Positions 58,925 through 64,000 of a DNA stretch of 64,000 nucleotides are shown here, one piece after another; within the stretch, counting starts at the first letter, position 1; the number at the start of each line of letters is the position of its first letter. Where the stretch lies: the NCBI GenBank assembly GCA_025738555.1, contig JAOVFP010000014.1:3162001-3226000 (forward strand), written 5' to 3'. A program made the translations under genes and the position numbers. The notes under the pieces were generated by a model. That model ran no database searches, was not told the DNA's origin, and was given only the letters and a program-made list of their open reading frames with translations. Source of the stretch: Cyathus striatus (taxonomy: Eukaryota; Basidiomycota; Agaricomycetes; Agaricales; Nidulariaceae).

Positions 58925-60206
58925 ATGGAGTCTGGCCTAAAGTACTGTCTACACGGAACATTTATCGGCAGCGGTGGATATGTGAGTTCACATCCACAAC
59001 TCGTCCCTCCTCACTCTAATGTTTGCAACAGGGGTACGTATATAAAGCCAAAGACTTGTACACTTCAAAAATAGTTGCAGTTAAAAAGTCGCGCGCATCG
59101 CTGAAAATCGACCGTGCTGTCCTTCGACATGAAAGTCGCATACTTCAGCTTCTTCAGGAAATATTGCAATACCCATCATATACGGCTATGGACGGCTACC
59201 TCATTTTGAGTACATTGCAATGGAATTGTTAGGTTCAAGCGTCGGAGATTTGATTACAGGACCTGTATGCGTGAAAACAACTATTCAGGTTGTTCTGCAG
59301 GTGGTGTGTAAGACTCCTATCGTCGGAGTTGCACAAATTTAATTCTTTATATATAGCTTGCAGCATTAGAACATGTTCATAAACGTGGAATTGTTCATCG
59401 TGACGTCAAGCCGCACAATCTTCTCTGCCGAGTCGAAAACCCTTCAAAGATTGTTCTGATCGATTTTGGAATTTCTATACCCTTCAAACCTGGCACGCCC
59501 ACAATAAACGTCCATTACCAAAATTCGAAGCATATCTTAGGATCGCTTAATTGGGCCAGTCTAAATTCACACCGCGGTTTAGGTCAGTTTTACTAACGTG
59601 CCCGCTTTCTATATGCTGACTTCTCCTAGACCTCGGATTCCGCGATGATCTAGAATCTCTTGCCTATGCTTCACTTTCCATGCTTTTAGGAAACGCTCCC
59701 TGGGAAGTATCTTATCGATACAGATCGTCTGAATGGAGAAAAAAGTCGGAGAGTCGAAGGCTGCTATGAATGGCACAATACTTAGTGAATGGCTCCCAAG
59801 CGAATTCGGGTACTTGTTGGATTATAGTCGCGAGCTCGATTATAATCAACTGCCTAATTACGCATACTTGGAGCAGCTATTTAAGGATCTTTTCACTCAC
59901 CTAGGAGGGCGTAACATTGAAGAGCCACTTGACTGGAATCCTGTGTCAATATCTACAGGTCCATCCCTACCCACACTTCAAGCGGAGAACTTCGATGACG
60001 ATAAAACTCCTCCTGCCGACTCCTCTGATGTAGAACATTCCCAAAGTGAGATGGATTTGAAGGAAAGTTATCTCACACCTGAGATAGAGTTATGGGATGT
60101 TAGACAATTTGGTAACAGGTACCGTATCCTAACGCTTCCAGCAGAAGATAAGCTACTAGCGGATAGTGCAATACCTGAAATTGTTGAGGTTACTCGTAGT
60201 TGGTAG
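58925..60206 (+). pseudogene. CK1-like protein kinase with two 1-nt frameshifts
   Basis: Four exons (58925-58981, 59032-59303, 59357-59582, 59630-60206) encode a casein-kinase-1-like Ser/Thr kinase. It has the glycine loop GSGGYGYVYKAKD, the ATP Lys in IVAVKKS, and RHESRILQLL. After a 1-nt deletion (CAGGAAAT at 59155-59162) come IPIIYGYGRLPHFEYIAMEL, catalytic loop HKRGIVHRDVKPHN, IVLIDFGIS, LGSLNWASLNSHRG (replacing the APE region as in CK1) and DLGFRDDLESLAYASLSMLL. A second 1-nt deletion in the A-run at 59738-59743 shifts out of EWRKK; the correct frame resumes VGESKAAMNGTILSEWLP and ends in an acidic tail at TAG 60204-60206. All catalytic residues (K, HRD, DFG) are present. The breaks are in short runs, so the gene is either a young pseudogene or carries assembly errors. 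Confidence 0.82.
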
Positions 60207-60830
60207 TAGAAGTGATGTGCTGTATCGCACGAGATGATTTATACGCAAATAAATGTACGTGTGTCGTAGTCTGGTTTACTGGGATTATGTCATCATGATA
60301 CGCCTTGTTGACTCTTGCATATGGCCACCCGAGACTCGAGAGCCGGAATTGACACTCCACCGTTGACAGCGACAACAAACAGTCCGTAGGCTTCTTTTTG
60401 ATGGTGGCCTTCCAACTCCGGCTTTGAAATTTAACTTCTGGCGTCATCTTCTGATTTTTACGGTCTGGCGTCAGCGAGGCAAAAACAGGAGTTTGAAAAT
60501 CTGGCGTCGTCAGGCTACGCCAGATCCTTCTGGGAAGTCTATAAAATCATTGGCGCCGGGAAGCGGCAGGGTCGGTTACCTTCTTATAACGTTGTGCTTA
60601 CATATATTATAATTTTAAATAAGTAATCAATTTATTAGGTATTTAAGTCAACCGGTTGCAATCACTTCGGATATTGGGGGGTTCAACAGGATGTTACTCT
60701 GCAACACTGAGATTGCTGATCTCAATAAAAAGATTAACATGTACTTTTAGGAGAGAATATTCTATTGTAGTGAGAACTTGATAGAGACGATCTGAGACGG
60801 TTTTCGGCAATTCGGGGTGTGCTGTGCCCT
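60207..60830. other. Intergenic, no supported gene
   Basis: TCTGGCGTCAT/TCTGGCGTCAG/TCTGGCGTCGT repeats at 60437-60507 form a short direct-repeat cluster. Otherwise nothing. Confidence 0.4.
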
Positions 60831-61386
60831 CAGGTTCGTGTGATGCAGGACGAGTCAATACCAAATCAACAATGACCTCTAATGAACACTATCAGTACAG
60901 TATAATTACGATCTCGTAAATCTTTTACGAATCATCTGTGAAGTGTCGAGACTCGAAAGTTGCTGCAAAGTTAATCCAAAGAAAGCCCTTAGCGGCCGAG
61001 TATGCGCCGATCGGTTCGGGTGTCGGTGGTAACCGGAACCGGTATAGCCGGTGGGAAATCGTAGATTCGTACGACTTCGACTTTGATCTTGCCATGCTAG
61101 CATCACTGCTCTCTAACATATCGTCGTCTCGCAGGCCCTTTTTTGCACTTTGACATACCAATGCTTTAAAGATATCCACACAGAACCAACCCGAAACTGT
61201 TACGTACTTTCGAGGAGAACGTATAGACACAGTGATATATAACTGGTACGTTCACTATCACTTGTCACAGCTTCGCGTTTCGGTTTCAACTATAACTTTA
61301 TAGATAAATAAGTCTACTAAAAACCGACATGATCTCCAAAGAACCAAAGAAACAAGAAATTCTACCCCCATACCCCCGCTTCATTG
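60831..61386. repeat. 3' flank of OYE copy 2, duplicated from 30313-30829
   Basis: Same landmarks as the 30.3-kb copy. It has small insertions near 61060-61085 and 61225-61255 relative to it. Confidence 0.7.
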
Positions 61387-62661
<1,275 letters not shown>

Positions 62662-62835
62662 GGCTTACTGCGAAGACTTTGAAGTTTGCGAGAAGTGGTT
62701 ATGAGGAAGGAGAGGTTGCTGGTAGCTTCATTATTCTCTGTGCACGCTGGCTTTATACCGTGCCTCTCGTTTCATCTAGTCATTTCGGTTATGATCGCGG
62801 TCGATGCTTGCCTGCGATTAAACTGCCAGATGATA

Positions 62836-63771
62836 CAGGGTTTGATCGCTCAGTTGTACAGCCCGTCTCATCTGTACACTTGACCAATTCTCGACGCACA
62901 GGCATCCTACACACAAAAAACTTGCTCTATGTTATGTATTATGATGTAAATGTATACTATAGAAATTTTTATGTGATCACAAGCACTTCATGCATAATAA
63001 TTCTCAAAATACACCTAATTTTCACAGTATCAAAAATCTTGTGTGACATAAAACATCACTTTTATAGGGATAATTGTCAAGAATGGCTAATTATTGACAT
63101 ATTAATTATCATTATTCCTTTTTTCTTTTCTTACGTAATCATTCTTACCCTTTATATGTGAAAACTTCACATCCGCACACCTCAGTCCGTTATTCTCTGA
63201 CTGAGGTGAGCAAGTACTTTACCATTCATTTATTAACTATGTATACTAATGTAACCTTAGCGCTTACCTGCGCCTATCTAGGTTGGTTAATATACAGTCC
63301 GTTATTCTCTGACTGAGCGCTTACCTGCGCCTATCTAGTCCGGTTCTTCACAATAATTGCATGAATAATACTGTGGCTACTATTGTATCATGTCTATCCA
63401 TCATTTTAGGCTTAAATTGGCCCAAAGAAACCAAATTTTGAGTGATGTAGAAACTTATAGACCTCATTTTCAGATATGGTAGCCTTTCGCAAATTGATCC
63501 AGAGTTAATCAGCGCCGAGTTTTATTGCCGTTTCCCACGCACAATGCCGCTTAAGCGAAGGTGTACAAATGAGTGATGAAGCTATTTTTGGCTTGATTTA
63601 AGAGAATGTGGTCTGTATTCTTTTCCTCACCACAGAATATCCCCAAAATCCATAAAAGTGTAGAATTAAAGATATACAACCTACTTATATAAAGAAATAG
63701 TCAAGGGAATCCGTGAAACAGAAAAAATTCGGCTATTAAGTTTTAGTGTACAACTGAGCGATCAAACCCTG
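62836..63771. mobile_element. 936-bp TIR element in TA target (Tc1/mariner-like)
   Basis: Perfect 25-bp TIRs: CAGGGTTTGATCGCTCAGTT then GTACA at the left, and its exact complement at 63747-63771. TA flanks both sides (62834-62835, 63772-63773). The paralogous flank of OYE copy 1 has a single TA at the same place (GATGGTATTGTTTTC at 32296-32310). It is AT-rich with no transposase. Inside, TACAGTCCGTTATTCTCTGA then CTGAG occurs twice (63181-63205 and 63293-63318). Confidence 0.9.
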
Positions 63772-63773
63772 TA

Positions 63774-64000
63774 TTGTGTTTTCTTGTTTTATAGCGACCG
63801 GGATTTGCGATGTATTACAAATCTAAGCGAGGACTACTGAGATCAGCGCGAGGTTAGTGAGGACCCCCGAACATCCTCAGAGGACCTAGATGCCCATCCA
63901 GACACAAACCGGGGCCGTAGGCCCCGGAAGCTAGACGCATTCCGGACATTTTGGGGGCCGGAGAGCGCATTACTTTGATCAATTTTCTGGATACATATTG
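63774..64000. repeat. Shared OYE flank, then start of an unknown GC-rich insertion
   Basis: 63774-63858 matches 32302-32386 almost exactly. Similarity ends at GCGAGGTTAGTGA, and the remaining sequence (GGACCCCCGAACATCCTCAG, GGGGCCGTAGGCCCCGG) is a different, GC-rich element that runs off the window. Its start resembles GGACCCCTGAAAACCCCCTA at 36071. Confidence 0.6.

Overview
The window is nuclear DNA of a filamentous basidiomycete, most likely an Agaricomycete. Genes are split by many 45-70 nt GT-AG introns. The families point the same way: class I hydrophobins, F-box/LRR proteins, a histidine acid phosphatase, a CK1-like kinase, and a CxC5/CxC6-KDZ type transposase. No bacterial, organellar or viral gene was recognised, and no canonical tRNA or rRNA gene was found. 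It is an accessory, repeat-rich region with many broken genes.

Layout. 1-15 kb is a local duplication cluster. Two DUF2461 genes (the first cut by the window edge) alternate with three paralogous F-box genes. The first F-box copy is a pseudogene, and the gap before it holds a MITE and a 5'-truncated amylase/CBM20 pseudogene. 15-26 kb is the healthiest stretch: a membrane-anchored histidine acid phosphatase, a second type of F-box/LRR gene with one frameshift, a head-to-head pair of class I hydrophobins, a hAT-type MITE and a polytopic membrane protein. 26-36 kb holds a 1.4-kb segmental duplication, a small hypothetical gene and a dead Old Yellow Enzyme (OYE) copy. 36-42.5 kb is nested, mostly non-autonomous transposon DNA.

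42.56-51.02 kb is an 8.46-kb KDZ-type DNA transposon with short terminal inverted repeats, a candidate 9-bp target duplication, inverted subterminal repeat arrays, a hairpin minisatellite, a tRNA-like insert, a spliced 599-aa accessory gene and a decayed transposase. 51-54 kb is repeat-rich with no gene. 54-60 kb has a second copy of the membrane-protein family split by a 1,017-bp Mutator-like MITE, a small two-exon gene, palindromic elements and a CK1-like kinase gene with two 1-nt frameshifts. 60.8-63.86 kb is a second OYE copy, broken differently from the first, with a TA-flanked transposon next to it.

The duplications act as internal controls. For two transposons the paralogous segment supplies the empty site, so boundaries and target duplications can be read directly. 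The genes do not form one pathway. The likely functional genes are the phosphatase, both hydrophobins, DUF2461 copy 2, F-box copies B and C, and the membrane protein at 24-26 kb.
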